Shown: positions 32,638 through 41,991 of the stretch, piece by piece
Position numbering within the stretch: the stretch's first letter is position 1
How the letters are laid out: the number at the start of each line of letters is the position of its first letter
The notes under the pieces: model-generated
Databases searched by the model: none
What the model was told of the DNA's origin: nothing
The model's input: the letters and a program-made list of their open reading frames with translations, nothing else
Program-made: the position numbers and the translations under genes
Source: Legionella_C dresdenensis
Lineage (GTDB): Bacteria > Pseudomonadota > Gammaproteobacteria > Legionellales > Legionellaceae
Assembly: GCF_042649825.1 (NCBI RefSeq)
Contig: NZ_JBHSAB010000004.1
Location: forward strand, 190,602-254,601
Direction: 5' to 3'
Length of the DNA: 64,000 bases

Positions 32638-32706
32638 GTTGGGCTGTAAAGCCCAACATTCGATCCCTGATTAAGCACTGTTGTTGGGCTTTACAGCCCA
32701 ACGTAC
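32632..32706. repeat. GTTGGGCT-type element, full inverted pair
   Basis: Two hairpins in opposite orientation: GCGTAGGTTGGGCTGTAAAG followed by CCCAACA (32632-32658), and TGTTGGGCTTTACAGCCCAA followed by CGTAC (32680-32704). They are separated by about 21 bp. The whole is an inverted repeat, which may be the complete form of the element. The stop codon of the upstream gene is part of it. Confidence 0.88.
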
Positions 32707-32729
32707 ATTAATAATTCAAATTTGGACCA

Positions 32730-32756
32730 GGCTATGGGCTTTGAAGCCCAACTCAA
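32730..32756. repeat. Degenerate GTTGGGCT-type repeat at the glmU 3' end
   Basis: GGCTATGGGCTTTGAAGCCC then AACTCAAAACCTAC reads on the minus strand as GTAGGTTTTGAGTTGGGCTT. The glmU stop codon TAG falls within or next to the GTAGGTT end. Confidence 0.6.
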
Positions 32757-32759
32757 AAC

Positions 32760-34130
32760 CTACATTTTTTCCTTCTTAACCGGCCGTTTCCAACCGGTAA
32801 CCGTCTTTTGCCGGCTGTCGGTCAACGTGAGCTCCCCGGCGGGAACATCCTTTCGAATAGTACTGCCCGCACCAATCGTCGCATGTGCGCCTACCCTGAC
32901 TGGAGCAATAAGCTGAGTATCCGAGCCAACAAACACGCCATCCTCAATAATAGTCTGATGTTTATTAGCGCCATCATAATTACAGGTGATAGTTCCTGCG
33001 CCAATATTAACCTGATTACCTATCGTGGCATCGCCAATATAACTTAAATGGCTGGCTTTGCTGTGCTCGCCAAATACCGCATTCTTAGCCTCGACAAAAT
33101 TGCCGATTTTGCAATTACTGCCAAGCCGGGTGCCCGGTCTGATACGAGCAAATGGGCCTACCTCGCAATTGTCGCCTATAGTACAATTTTCAAGGACGCT
33201 ATTGGCGAATATCTCACAACCAGCGCCGATAGCGACATTGTTTAAATAACAATTAGGGCCAATCTGGCTATTGTTGCCTAAAATAACCTTGCCTTCCAGA
33301 ACGCAGTTGATATCAATATACACATCCTGACCGCAAATCACTTCACCCCGCAAATCGAAACGGGCGGCATCGGCAAGAGTAACGCCATCCATTAGCAGCC
33401 GCTCGGCCTGCTTTTGTTGCCAGATCCGCTCAAGCTGCTGGAGTTGCTGGCGATTATTCACGCCCTGGATTTCCATATTCTCTTCAATGCAAAGCGAGGC
33501 TATAGACTGATTTTCAGCAACAGCCATCGCAATAATTTCAGTGAGATAATATTCTCCCTGGGCGTTACTGTTACCGAGCGCGGGCAGCCAACGGCGCAGA
33601 TCACTGGCTTGCGCACAGCAGATTCCGCTGTAGATTTCCTTGATTTGCCGCTGTTTGGCAGTCGCGTCTTTTTCTTCGATAATTGCGTGGATAGTGCCTT
33701 CAATATCGCGGATTATCCGGCCAAGACCAGTTGGATCAGCCATTTTGGCAACCAGGAGCGCCAGGCGTTTGCCGTCTTCCAGCGCTACTAATTGCTGCAA
33801 GGTATCCGCCTGAATCAGCGGCACATCACCCGACAGAATCAGCACCTGGGCGTCATCAGGAATATGCGGCAATGCCTGCAAAACCGCATGCCCGGTACCC
33901 AGTTGTTTTTCCTGTAAAACCCAGTTAACCGGTAAATCTGCCAATTCGCGCTTGATTAATTCGCCGCCATGACCATAAATTATATGGATTCCGGTGGGAT
34001 TTAATTGTTGAGCAGATTCAACCACTCGGGATAACATTGGCTTGCCGGCAATACGGTGCAGTACTTTGGGTACTTGAGAAAACATGCGCTTGCCCATGCC
34101 AGCGGCAAGAATAACAATATGTAGTGGCAT
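32760..34130 (-). CDS. glmU: GlmU, bifunctional GlcNAc-1-phosphate uridyltransferase / glucosamine-1-phosphate acetyltransferase
   Basis: GlmU makes UDP-GlcNAc for peptidoglycan and lipid A. The N-terminal pyrophosphorylase has VILAAGMGKRMFSQVPKVLH and LILSGDVPLI. The C-terminal left-handed beta-helix of hexapeptide repeats ends with VNIGAGTITCNYDGANKH and FVGSDTQLIAPVRVG. At 456 aa it is full length. It is monocistronic here, without the atp operon or glmS beside it. Confidence 0.97.
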   Translation of the reverse strand: MPLHIVILAAGMGKRMFSQVPKVLHRIAGKPMLSRVVESAQQLNPTGIHIIYGHGGELIKRELADLPVNWVLQEKQLGTGHAVLQALPHIPDDAQVLILSGDVPLIQADTLQQLVALEDGKRLALLVAKMADPTGLGRIIRDIEGTIHAIIEEKDATAKQRQIKEIYSGICCAQASDLRRWLPALGNSNAQGEYYLTEIIAMAVAENQSIASLCIEENMEIQGVNNRQQLQQLERIWQQKQAERLLMDGVTLADAARFDLRGEVICGQDVYIDINCVLEGKVILGNNSQIGPNCYLNNVAIGAGCEIFANSVLENCTIGDNCEVGPFARIRPGTRLGSNCKIGNFVEAKNAVFGEHSKASHLSYIGDATIGNQVNIGAGTITCNYDGANKHQTIIEDGVFVGSDTQLIAPVRVGAHATIGAGSTIRKDVPAGELTLTDSRQKTVTGWKRPVKKEKM

Positions 34131-34262
34131 AGTTGTGTCGTTTCCTTATTTAATTGGAGCCTTTTAATAACGGGCAGTAATTCAGCTAGGCAGTCTGCCA
34201 TAATCTTGCCAAGATGAAAATTACTGTTATCATAAAAAAGTTCACGCAAAGGGAGTAGCGTA

Positions 34263-35474
34263 ATGTCAATCTATTTGGAAATATGCAAAAAATATCTGTT
34301 GTCAGGCTTGATGGAGATAAAAAAAAAACAAGCAAAAGAAAACGAAAGCCCCATCAATAAATTTTTCAGGGATGCAGAAGTTGCCGAAACGAAGACGAAT
34401 TGGGTCGATAAGTTATATGGAAAAATTGAAAAATTTCAAGATGGTTATACTGATTTACAGAATTTATTTGATTTACAGCAATTAATCAATCGATATGTCA
34501 AAAAAATAAACAAAATAAATAAGCAATCGAAATCAGGCATAGGAACTGTTAAACCGGGCCTGGAACACTTAATAAAATTTGTACAGGATTTGTATAATAA
34601 GTTTGAAGAGGTAGAAGATAGAGCAAAAGAAATTATAGAGGTTTCAGCATCAGACCAAAAAAATGGAATAATTCAAAAGTATAATGGCGGTAAAGATGAG
34701 TATGATATTTGCCTTAAGACACCTGATTGCGCTATTGAAAAGCAAAAAATTTATTTTGAGCTGAAGAGCGGGGTATTATGTTACACTGTTATAACTCCGG
34801 AAGGTGAAACAGTTGAAGATGAGCTCGACAGGATTAATCCAAATTTTAAATTTCTTAATGAAACCAGGCAGCTTGAGCCAATTTTGCCTAAGATACTGGG
34901 CATGATAGCGGAAAAAGACCATATTCATAAGCAAAAGGCAGAATTCAGATTGCTGGATATGGACAACAACGATGAACCCTATAATCAGTATTGCTTTCAT
35001 ATGGCGGATTATTTTTGTATAAATCATTTGTACTCTAGTAAAGAAAATGTCGGGTCAATAATCGCTAAATATCTGTGGCCTGAAAAAACGACGGATTTAT
35101 CAGTTGAAAAAGAAGATCAGGTTATTTTGTCGCTATATGGCTGTCTCAAGGACTTACAGACACGAGGTAAAGAATATGACACGCTCCGTAATCGCAGAAT
35201 ATGGGTTGGCGAGGCAATGGATGAATTAAAAAAAGGTAATGCTGCCTTGTGCAAAGGGCGAAAGTATGGTTTTAAAGGTGAGGTCGGGGTGGCATTCGGA
35301 ACCACTGTTCAAGCGAATATCCCTACTTTCATTGGACCCAAACAAGGTTATTTATTGAAATGTATTAAGAACGCAGAGGTTGCTATCGGCGTGGCAGATA
35401 AGCCCGCTGCGTCTCAAACTAAAATAAAAACACATGCTAAACCTGCACAAACTGCTGTATCTGTATTTTTTTAA
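34263..35474 (+). CDS. Unknown hydrophilic protein (effector-like)
   Basis: Not recognised. The 403-aa product is AT-rich in its codons compared with glmU and ansA beside it. Residues 1-135 are Lys/Glu-rich helix with coiled-coil character. Residues about 165-230 form a mixed segment beginning KIYFELKSGVLCYTVITPEG and ending ILPKILGMIAEKDHI. The last third contains a GFKGEVGVAFGTTVQAN stretch. There is no signal peptide and no membrane span. GGGAG stands 8 nt upstream of the ATG. It is a lone gene between convergent and divergent housekeeping genes, with different base use, so recent acquisition is plausible. Confidence 0.5.
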   Translation: MSIYLEICKKYLLSGLMEIKKKQAKENESPINKFFRDAEVAETKTNWVDKLYGKIEKFQDGYTDLQNLFDLQQLINRYVKKINKINKQSKSGIGTVKPGLEHLIKFVQDLYNKFEEVEDRAKEIIEVSASDQKNGIIQKYNGGKDEYDICLKTPDCAIEKQKIYFELKSGVLCYTVITPEGETVEDELDRINPNFKFLNETRQLEPILPKILGMIAEKDHIHKQKAEFRLLDMDNNDEPYNQYCFHMADYFCINHLYSSKENVGSIIAKYLWPEKTTDLSVEKEDQVILSLYGCLKDLQTRGKEYDTLRNRRIWVGEAMDELKKGNAALCKGRKYGFKGEVGVAFGTTVQANIPTFIGPKQGYLLKCIKNAEVAIGVADKPAASQTKIKTHAKPAQTAVSVFF

Positions 35475-35509
35475 CTAAGAGTAAATGTATTATCAAACCA
35501 AAACCCACG

Positions 35510-35530
35510 TTCCGCGCTTTATGCGCGGAA
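35510..35530. terminator. Hairpin between convergent genes, possible terminator
   Basis: A perfect 8-bp stem TTCCGCGC / GCGCGGAA with loop TTTAT lies between the plus-strand unknown gene and ansA. There is no clear U-run on either side, so it may instead be a repeat. Confidence 0.4.
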
Positions 35531-35537
35531 TCCCGCT

Positions 35538-36548
35538 TTAACCAAGCTCTCCAGCAAGGCTAATTTCCATAAGCTTCTTGACTTCATCCACTGCAAGCTG
35601 CTTACTGAACAAATAAAGCAGTTTGCAGTGCGCCGCTTCCAGCGTCATGTCATGGCCGCTGATTAAGCCGGCCTGTTTCAGAGAATGCCCGGTCGCGTAT
35701 TCGCCCATTTTGACATGCCCTTGCTGACATTGCGTGCAATTGACAATAACTATTCCCCGCTCGGAACCTTCGCGCAGTAATTGTAAAAAGCGCGGATCAT
35801 TATTCGGCGCATTGCCTGATCCATAGGTTTCCAACACCAGGCCTTGCAACGGCTGCCGTAACAAATAAGCCAGGATATCAGTAGCAAAACCGGGAAACAG
35901 GCGCAGATTGGCAATATAATGCGGGCTTATCATCTGCAGATTAAACGGTTTTTCCGGCGGCGGTAAAAGAAGTTCTTTAAAAACGTCTATGGTAATTCCA
36001 ATAGATGCCAACGGCTGGTAATTTGGTGTATCAAAGGCATTTAACAATTGGGAACTGACTTTTTGCGCCCGATTGCCGCGCATTAACTTTTGATTGAAAT
36101 AAATACAGACTTCATTTATTGGTTGATGGGCGCAGAGCCATAGGGAGGTCATGACATTGTCCAGCGCATCATTACGCACTTCGGATAACGGAATTTGTGA
36201 GCCGGTAATAATGACCGGTTTAGCCAGATTTTCCAGCATAAACGATAATGCCGATGCGGTATACGCCATGGTATCGGTACCATGAAATATGATAAAGCCG
36301 TCATAATGAGAATATTCATTGGCAATATCGCTTGCCATCCGGTTCCAGTCCGTCATGGTCATATTGGATGAGTCAAGCAGAGGATCGTATTCCTTGATTA
36401 CATAATCCGGCATTTCAGCATGTTTCAAAGCAGGAATATTGGCTAATGCCTGTTGGACATAGCCTTTGGCCGGCTCATAGCCATGATCGGTTTTGATACT
36501 GCTGATAGTACCGCCAGTGTTGATGATTAGAATACGCTTTTTGTTCAT
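35538..36548 (-). CDS. ansA: AnsA-type cytoplasmic L-asparaginase I
   Basis: The enzyme hydrolyses asparagine to aspartate and ammonia. The first catalytic threonine is in INTGGTISS and the second in FHGTDTMAYTASAL, with VITGSQIPLSEVRNDALDN after it. No signal peptide is present, which fits the cytosolic type I enzyme. At 336 aa it is the right length. It is a single gene. Confidence 0.93.
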   Translation of the reverse strand: MNKKRILIINTGGTISSIKTDHGYEPAKGYVQQALANIPALKHAEMPDYVIKEYDPLLDSSNMTMTDWNRMASDIANEYSHYDGFIIFHGTDTMAYTASALSFMLENLAKPVIITGSQIPLSEVRNDALDNVMTSLWLCAHQPINEVCIYFNQKLMRGNRAQKVSSQLLNAFDTPNYQPLASIGITIDVFKELLLPPPEKPFNLQMISPHYIANLRLFPGFATDILAYLLRQPLQGLVLETYGSGNAPNNDPRFLQLLREGSERGIVIVNCTQCQQGHVKMGEYATGHSLKQAGLISGHDMTLEAAHCKLLYLFSKQLAVDEVKKLMEISLAGELG

Positions 36549-36658
36549 AACTCATATCTTATACTAGATTGTAGCCGATTCCAGCTAACCTGATGACAAT
36601 AGTATAACCATATTTTAATGATATCGCTTATGTTATTATTGACCCATATAAATAAATG

Positions 36659-36692
36659 TAGCCTTGATGCAGCGCAGCGTAATCAAGGTTTT
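36659..36692. repeat. GTAGCCTTGATGC-type palindromic repeat
   Basis: AGCCTTGAT, then a GCGCAGC core, then ATCAAGGTTT forms an imperfect hairpin in the divergent gap between ansA and rppH. The style is like 20501-20559 and 56996-57026 but the sequence differs. Confidence 0.6.
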
Positions 36693-36780
36693 TCTGCCCG
36701 TGTTATACGATTTTATTTGCCAATAGCTTACAATTTATGGAAAAATCAGCAAATTAGCGATTAGTGTAAGCAGTGATGAT

Positions 36781-37305
36781 ATGGTGATTGATCGAGCCGG
36801 TTATCGGCTGAATGTAGGGATCATCCTGGTTAACGAATCCGGTCATGTTTTTTGGGGCAGACGTAATGGCCACGATGCCTGGCAATTCCCTCAAGGCGGC
36901 CTTGCGGCCGGCGAAACCGCTCTGCAGGCTATGTACCGTGAGTTGCGTGAAGAGGTAGGACTGGAAAAGGATGATGTAGAAATTATCGGCGTTACAAGGC
37001 GGTGGTTGAAATATCGCTTGCCGAAGCAGTATTTGCGTCATGGCAGTGAACCGTTAGTGATTGGCCAGAAACAGAAATGGTATTTATTAAGGCTGATTTC
37101 CAGCGAGCAAAAACTCAGGCTGGATTTAAGCGACTCGCCAGAATTTGACAGCTGGCGCTGGATAGATTATCACGAGCCGCAAGAGCAAGTGATATTTTTT
37201 AAAAGGCAAGTTTATGCACAGGCTATGAAAGAGCTTGAGCCGCTATTGAAGAAAAAACGGACGCCTTACGGACTGCGTCGCAAACGAGGTAATCAGAATC
37301 GATAA
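36781..37305 (+). CDS. rppH: RppH, RNA 5' pyrophosphohydrolase
   Basis: RppH removes pyrophosphate from mRNA 5' ends and so starts 5'-end-dependent decay. The Nudix box is GGLAAGETALQAMYRELREE followed by VGL, preceded by DAWQFPQ, and the conserved WLKYRLPKQY is present. At 174 aa it is standard. ptsP follows with no gap (TAA then ATG), the usual enterobacterial and Legionella order. Confidence 0.96.
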   Translation: MVIDRAGYRLNVGIILVNESGHVFWGRRNGHDAWQFPQGGLAAGETALQAMYRELREEVGLEKDDVEIIGVTRRWLKYRLPKQYLRHGSEPLVIGQKQKWYLLRLISSEQKLRLDLSDSPEFDSWRWIDYHEPQEQVIFFKRQVYAQAMKELEPLLKKKRTPYGLRRKRGNQNR

Positions 37306-39597
37306 ATGTTAAAGACTTTAAAACGAATAGTACAGGATGTAACAACTGCAAGTCACTTAAGTGAAGCATTGGCTATTCTTGTTCAGCGCGTGCGGAAAGC
37401 CGTCAGCGCTGACGCTGTCTCTGTGTTTTTGATTGATAACAAAAATGCGGAATACGTTCTGATTGCAACCGATGGTCTGAATAAAAAAGCTGAATCCCGG
37501 GTACGAGTCGGGCTAGATAGCGGAATTATCGGTCTGGTAGGCCGGCGTGAAGAGCCGATTAATGTCGAGAATGCGCCAAACCATCCTGATTTCCATCAAA
37601 ATCCTCTGATTGGGGAAGAACATCTAAAAGCATTTCTCGGTGTTCCGATTATCCAGCACCGTAAACTCTATGGCGTTCTCATTGTTCAACAGGCGGAATT
37701 ACGGCGTTTTGATGATGCTGAAGAAGCATTCCTGATTACCTTGGCCGCCCAGTTGGGCGGCATTATCGCCCAGGCTGAAGCAACCGGCGAGCTGGCGCAG
37801 TTAACTCAGCCGCAACCGGCCGGAGACCAAAAAACCAGTCTGCCGCAGACCTCTTTTTCCGGCGTAGGAAGTACGCCAGGCGTTGGGATAGGAACAGCTA
37901 TTGTTGTTTATCCCCCGGCCGATATCGATGCAGTGCCCCGGCAATTAGTCGATGATATTGAAGCTGAGATCACAATCTTTTTTGATGCACTTCAGGCAGC
38001 ACGGGAAGACATGCAGCGTCTGAGCCGACGCATGAAAGCAACGGTTGCCGAAGATGAGCATGCATTATTCGATGTATACCTGCGCATCCTTGATAAGGAT
38101 AGTCTGGGGGCGGAAGTTGAAGACATTATCCGCAAGGAAAGCCTAAGCGCCCAGGCTGCGTTGTCTGCGGTTATAAAAAAGCATGTTCACCAGTTCGAAA
38201 GCATGGAAGACGACTACTTGCGCGAACGAGCCAGTGATTTTCGTGATTTGGGCCGCCGTGTTCTGGCAGAGCTGCAGCTTTCCCAACGTCAGGAAATAGC
38301 CTATCCCAAACGAACAGTGCTTGTCGGCGATGAGATACCTGCCTCAGCTCTTGCAGAAGTTCCTGAGGGTCAGCTGGTTGGCGTTGTTTCTGCCAAGGGC
38401 GCCAATAATTCCCATGTTGCCATTCTGGCTCGTGCGTTGGGTGTTCCCACCGTTATGGGAGTGCGCGGCCTTAAACTTGAAAATCTGTCTGGACGGGCAG
38501 TAATCGTGGACGGCTTTTTTGGCCATGTTTATATTTCGCCCACCCGAACGCTACTGGCTGAATTTAAAAAGCTGGCGCAAGAAGAGTTTGAATTAAACCA
38601 GAGTCTCGTAAGCCTGCGCGACAAGCCTGCAGAAACCAGCGACAACTATCGAGTGTCGCTGCAAGTCAATACGGGTCTGGAAATGGATGCCGGTTTGTCG
38701 ATGAGCGTCGGCGCCGAGGGTGTCGGACTTTATCGTTCGGAAGTGCCTTTTATGAGCCGGGATCGTTTTCCATCCGAAGATGAACAACATATTATTTACC
38801 GCCAGATTTTAAAAGCGTTTGCTCCCCGTTATGTCACTATGAGGACCCTGGATGTCGGCGGAGACAAAGTGTTGCCTTATTTTCCCATTGAAGAGGAAAA
38901 TCCTTATCTCGGCTGGCGTGGAATTCGCGTAACACTCGATCATCCCGATGTATTCCTGATGCAAGTACGGGCTATGATGCGTGCCAGCGAGGAAATTAAT
39001 AACCTGCGTATTATGCTGCCGATGATAACCACCCTGGGTGAGGCGGACGAAGCATTATTGCTGATTAATCAGGCCTATAAAGAATTGCTGGAAGAGGGCT
39101 GTAAAATTGAAAAGCCCAAAGTCGGGGTCATGATCGAAGTGCCGGCCGCCGTTTATCTGGCCCGCGAACTGGCAAGGCGAGTAGATTTTCTGTCGGTTGG
39201 CAGTAATGATCTGACGCAATATTTGCTTGCAGTCGATCGCAATAATGCCCGGGTTGCCAATTTGTATGACGCCTTCCACCCGGCTATGCTCCGTACTTTG
39301 ATTAAAGTAGTCGATGGCGGGCATTCCGCCGGTGTTGAAGTCAGTATTTGCGGTGAAATGGCAAGCGATCCGTTGGCGGTTATTTTGTTGCTGGCAATGG
39401 GATTTGATACCCTCAGCATGAATTCAGCCGCTCTGCCGCGGGTGAAATGGGTTATCCGTAATTTTTCACTGGCCAAAGCACGCAAGATTTTGGCTGATGT
39501 ATTGGAAATGGAACATCCTGATGCCATCAGATTGTATCTGCAACGGGCACTGGAAGATGAGGGCCTGGGCGGACTGGTCAGGGCTGGAAAGCAGTGA
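37306..39597 (+). CDS. ptsP: PtsP, enzyme I-Ntr (GAF plus PEP-protein phosphotransferase)
   Basis: PtsP takes phosphate from PEP to start the nitrogen phosphotransferase relay to NPr and EIIA-Ntr. The N-terminal GAF domain spans about 1-165 (with FLGVPIIQHRKLYGVLIVQQ). The phospho-histidine region is AKGANNSHVAILARALGVPT. The PEP-binding domain has LYRSEVPFMSRDRFPSE, VGSNDLTQYLLAVDRNNARV and ICGEMASDP. At 763 aa it is full length. It overlaps the next gene by 4 nt (GTGA). Confidence 0.96.
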   Translation: MLKTLKRIVQDVTTASHLSEALAILVQRVRKAVSADAVSVFLIDNKNAEYVLIATDGLNKKAESRVRVGLDSGIIGLVGRREEPINVENAPNHPDFHQNPLIGEEHLKAFLGVPIIQHRKLYGVLIVQQAELRRFDDAEEAFLITLAAQLGGIIAQAEATGELAQLTQPQPAGDQKTSLPQTSFSGVGSTPGVGIGTAIVVYPPADIDAVPRQLVDDIEAEITIFFDALQAAREDMQRLSRRMKATVAEDEHALFDVYLRILDKDSLGAEVEDIIRKESLSAQAALSAVIKKHVHQFESMEDDYLRERASDFRDLGRRVLAELQLSQRQEIAYPKRTVLVGDEIPASALAEVPEGQLVGVVSAKGANNSHVAILARALGVPTVMGVRGLKLENLSGRAVIVDGFFGHVYISPTRTLLAEFKKLAQEEFELNQSLVSLRDKPAETSDNYRVSLQVNTGLEMDAGLSMSVGAEGVGLYRSEVPFMSRDRFPSEDEQHIIYRQILKAFAPRYVTMRTLDVGGDKVLPYFPIEEENPYLGWRGIRVTLDHPDVFLMQVRAMMRASEEINNLRIMLPMITTLGEADEALLLINQAYKELLEEGCKIEKPKVGVMIEVPAAVYLARELARRVDFLSVGSNDLTQYLLAVDRNNARVANLYDAFHPAMLRTLIKVVDGGHSAGVEVSICGEMASDPLAVILLLAMGFDTLSMNSAALPRVKWVIRNFSLAKARKILADVLEMEHPDAIRLYLQRALEDEGLGGLVRAGKQ

Positions 39598-40403
39598 TTT
39601 CATCGTCAATTGTTTTATGTATTATTGCTTATGGATTAACCGGTGTTGTTGCCGGGTTGATGTCTGGATTACTGGGATTGGGCGGCGGGCTTGTAGTCGT
39701 GCCGGCGCTGGCAACGGTTTTTAAATATTCCCATGTTGTTCCGGAAGCGCTGGCCATGCAGGCGGCTTCAGGCACTTCGCTGGCTATTATGGTACTAACC
39801 TCAAAGGCTTCGATTAGTGCACATTACAAATTAGGGAATATTTTATGGCATGTGTATCGCCGCCTGGCTCCAGGTATCGTTATCGGCACAATAGCGGGCG
39901 CGTTACTGGCTGATAGTATTTCAACTGGTTGGCTGAAATGGATTTTTGCGGTCTTTCTTTTAGCCGTAGCATTTAAAATGGCATTTACCGATACCGTTAA
40001 ACTTACGCATGAATTTCCACGGCAATGGATTAACAATCTGATGGCGATGGTTATTGGCTCAGTTTCGGGATTACTTGGGGTTGGCGGCGGAACGTTGGTT
40101 ATTCCCTACCTGTCCTATTGCGGTGTTACGATGCATGAAATTGCTGCTGTGTCTGCGCTGTGTACACTGACTGTCGCGGTAATCGGCAGCCTGATGTTTG
40201 CAATTACCGGCGCCAACGAAGCCGGGTTGCCGGCTTATGCAACCGGTTATATTTATTGGCCTGCGGTAATTGCTGTTGCAATTCCGAGTGTTCTGACGGC
40301 GCCTGTTGGCGTCAGGCTGACATACAGGCTGCCAGTAAAGCAGCTGACTTATGGTTTCATCGTGATATTGGTTATTACTGCAATTAATTTGTTATTTATA
40401 TAA
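39594..40403 (+). CDS. TauE/SafE-family membrane transporter or permease
   Basis: A 269-aa protein with 7-8 membrane segments and two copies of the glycine-rich motif of the family: GLMSGLLGLGGGLVVVPAL and GSVSGLLGVGGGTLVIPYL. Members export or import sulfite, sulfonates and other organic anions; the substrate is unknown. The start is a GTG overlapping the ptsP stop by 4 nt. It is inserted in the otherwise standard rppH-ptsP-lgt-thyA order; lgt follows after 10 nt. Confidence 0.88.
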   Translation: MISSSIVLCIIAYGLTGVVAGLMSGLLGLGGGLVVVPALATVFKYSHVVPEALAMQAASGTSLAIMVLTSKASISAHYKLGNILWHVYRRLAPGIVIGTIAGALLADSISTGWLKWIFAVFLLAVAFKMAFTDTVKLTHEFPRQWINNLMAMVIGSVSGLLGVGGGTLVIPYLSYCGVTMHEIAAVSALCTLTVAVIGSLMFAITGANEAGLPAYATGYIYWPAVIAVAIPSVLTAPVGVRLTYRLPVKQLTYGFIVILVITAINLLFI

Positions 40404-40413
40404 AGGCTGACTT

Positions 40414-41184
40414 ATGCTGACATTCCCTGTTATTGAACCGGTCGCTTTTACTTTGGGACCGCTTAAAGTTCACTGGTACGGATTAATGTATTTATTTGGC
40501 TTTGTTGCCGCCTGGGGGCTTGCCCAATGGCGTGCGCGTCACTATAAGCTGAATTGGAATTCAAACCAGATTGGCGATTTGATTTTTTATGCCGCGCTTG
40601 GCGTGATTCTTGGTGGACGTATCGGCTATATGCTGTTTTATAATTTCCCTCGCCTGGCTCACGATCCGCTGTCGTTGTTCAGATTATGGGAAGGGGGAAT
40701 GTCTTTCCATGGCGGTTTGCTTGGAGTTATTGTTGCCCTGATTATTTTTGCCCGCAAAGAGAAACGTTCGTTCTGGGAAATATCCGATTTTGTCGCGCCG
40801 TTAGTACCGTTAGGGCTGGCTGCCGGCCGGATTGGTAATTTTATTAATGGCGAGTTATGGGGCCGGGTAACGGATGTTCCCTGGGCTATGATTTTTCCAA
40901 ATTCTGATGGCCAACCGCGTCATCCTTCCCAACTTTATGAGTTTGGGTTGGAAGGGGTAGTGTTATTTATTGTGGTTTGGTGGTATGCTGCCAAGCCCCG
41001 GCCTGCTGGCTGTGTGTCCGCAATTTTTCTGATAGTTTACTCATTATGCCGGATTGTGGTGGAATTTTTCCGTGAGCCTGATCTGCAAATTGGTTATCTC
41101 GCGTTTAACTGGCTGACCATGGGGCAGCTGTTGTCGCTGCCAATGCTGGCTGGCGGTTTATGGTTATGGTGGAAAAAACGATGA
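40414..41184 (+). CDS. lgt: Lgt, prolipoprotein diacylglyceryl transferase
   Basis: Lgt attaches diacylglycerol from phosphatidylglycerol to the lipobox cysteine in the inner membrane. Visible motifs are LKVHWYGLMYLFGF, LGGRIGYMLFYN, GGMSFHGGLLGV and the signature GRIGNFINGELWGR. At 256 aa with seven spans it is typical. The stop overlaps the thyA start by 4 nt. Confidence 0.97.
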   Translation: MLTFPVIEPVAFTLGPLKVHWYGLMYLFGFVAAWGLAQWRARHYKLNWNSNQIGDLIFYAALGVILGGRIGYMLFYNFPRLAHDPLSLFRLWEGGMSFHGGLLGVIVALIIFARKEKRSFWEISDFVAPLVPLGLAAGRIGNFINGELWGRVTDVPWAMIFPNSDGQPRHPSQLYEFGLEGVVLFIVVWWYAAKPRPAGCVSAIFLIVYSLCRIVVEFFREPDLQIGYLAFNWLTMGQLLSLPMLAGGLWLWWKKR

Positions 41185-41975
41185 AAACGTATTTAGCGTT
41201 GTTACAGCATATTCTGGATAACGGTTTTAAGAAGGCCGATCGCACAGGAACTGGTACACTCTCTGTATTTGGCTACCAGATGCGGTTTAATCTGGCTGAC
41301 GGTTTCCCGTTAGTCACTACGAAAAAATTACATACTCGCAGTATCGTGCATGAGTTATTATGGTTTTTAAACGGCGATACCAATATTGGCTATCTGAATG
41401 ATAATAAAGTAACCATTTGGGATGAATGGGCCGATGAGAATGGCAATTTGGGACCAGTTTATGGTAAGCAATGGCGAGCCTGGGCTGCCGCTGATGGCCG
41501 GATTATTGATCAATTCACTGATGTGATTGAGCAGATAAAGACTAATCCGGATTCAAGACGGCTAATTGTTAGCGCGTGGAACGTCGGCGAGCTTGATAAA
41601 ATGGCATTAATGCCTTGTCATGCCCTGTTTCAGTTTTATGTCGCAGGCGGCAAATTATCGTGTCAGTTATACCAGCGCTCAGCGGATGTCTTTTTGGGTG
41701 TGCCGTTTAATATTGCTTCTTATGCGTTACTGACGCATATGGTTGCCCAGCAGTGCAATCTTGAGGTCGGTGAGTTTGTCTGGTCTGGCGGTGATTGCCA
41801 TCTCTATCTGAATCATTTGGAACAAGCACGTACTCAGTTAGAACGTGAGCCTATGCCGTTGCCTGAGCTGTTGATTAAGCGCAAACCGACATCGTTGTTT
41901 GATTACCAGTTTGACGATTTTGAATTTCTTAATTACCAGTCGCATCCAACGATTAAGGCGCCGATAGCCGTGTAG
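41181..41975 (+). CDS. thyA: ThyA, thymidylate synthase
   Basis: ThyA makes dTMP from dUMP with methylene-tetrahydrofolate. It has the catalytic cysteine in LMPCHALFQFYV and QLYQRSADVFLGVPFNIASY. I set the start at ATG 41181 (MKTYLALLQHIL), which gives 264 aa, the E. coli length, and a 4-nt overlap with lgt. A longer frame from 41160 would overlap lgt by 25 nt. Confidence 0.97.
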   Translation: MKTYLALLQHILDNGFKKADRTGTGTLSVFGYQMRFNLADGFPLVTTKKLHTRSIVHELLWFLNGDTNIGYLNDNKVTIWDEWADENGNLGPVYGKQWRAWAAADGRIIDQFTDVIEQIKTNPDSRRLIVSAWNVGELDKMALMPCHALFQFYVAGGKLSCQLYQRSADVFLGVPFNIASYALLTHMVAQQCNLEVGEFVWSGGDCHLYLNHLEQARTQLEREPMPLPELLIKRKPTSLFDYQFDDFEFLNYQSHPTIKAPIAV

Positions 41976-41991
41976 TGAAGGAAATTGTACA

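Noticed and set aside
41160..41180. Longer thyA start inside lgt
   Set aside because: It would overlap lgt by 25 nt and add a leader absent from the family; ATG 41181 gives the standard length and an ATGA overlap.
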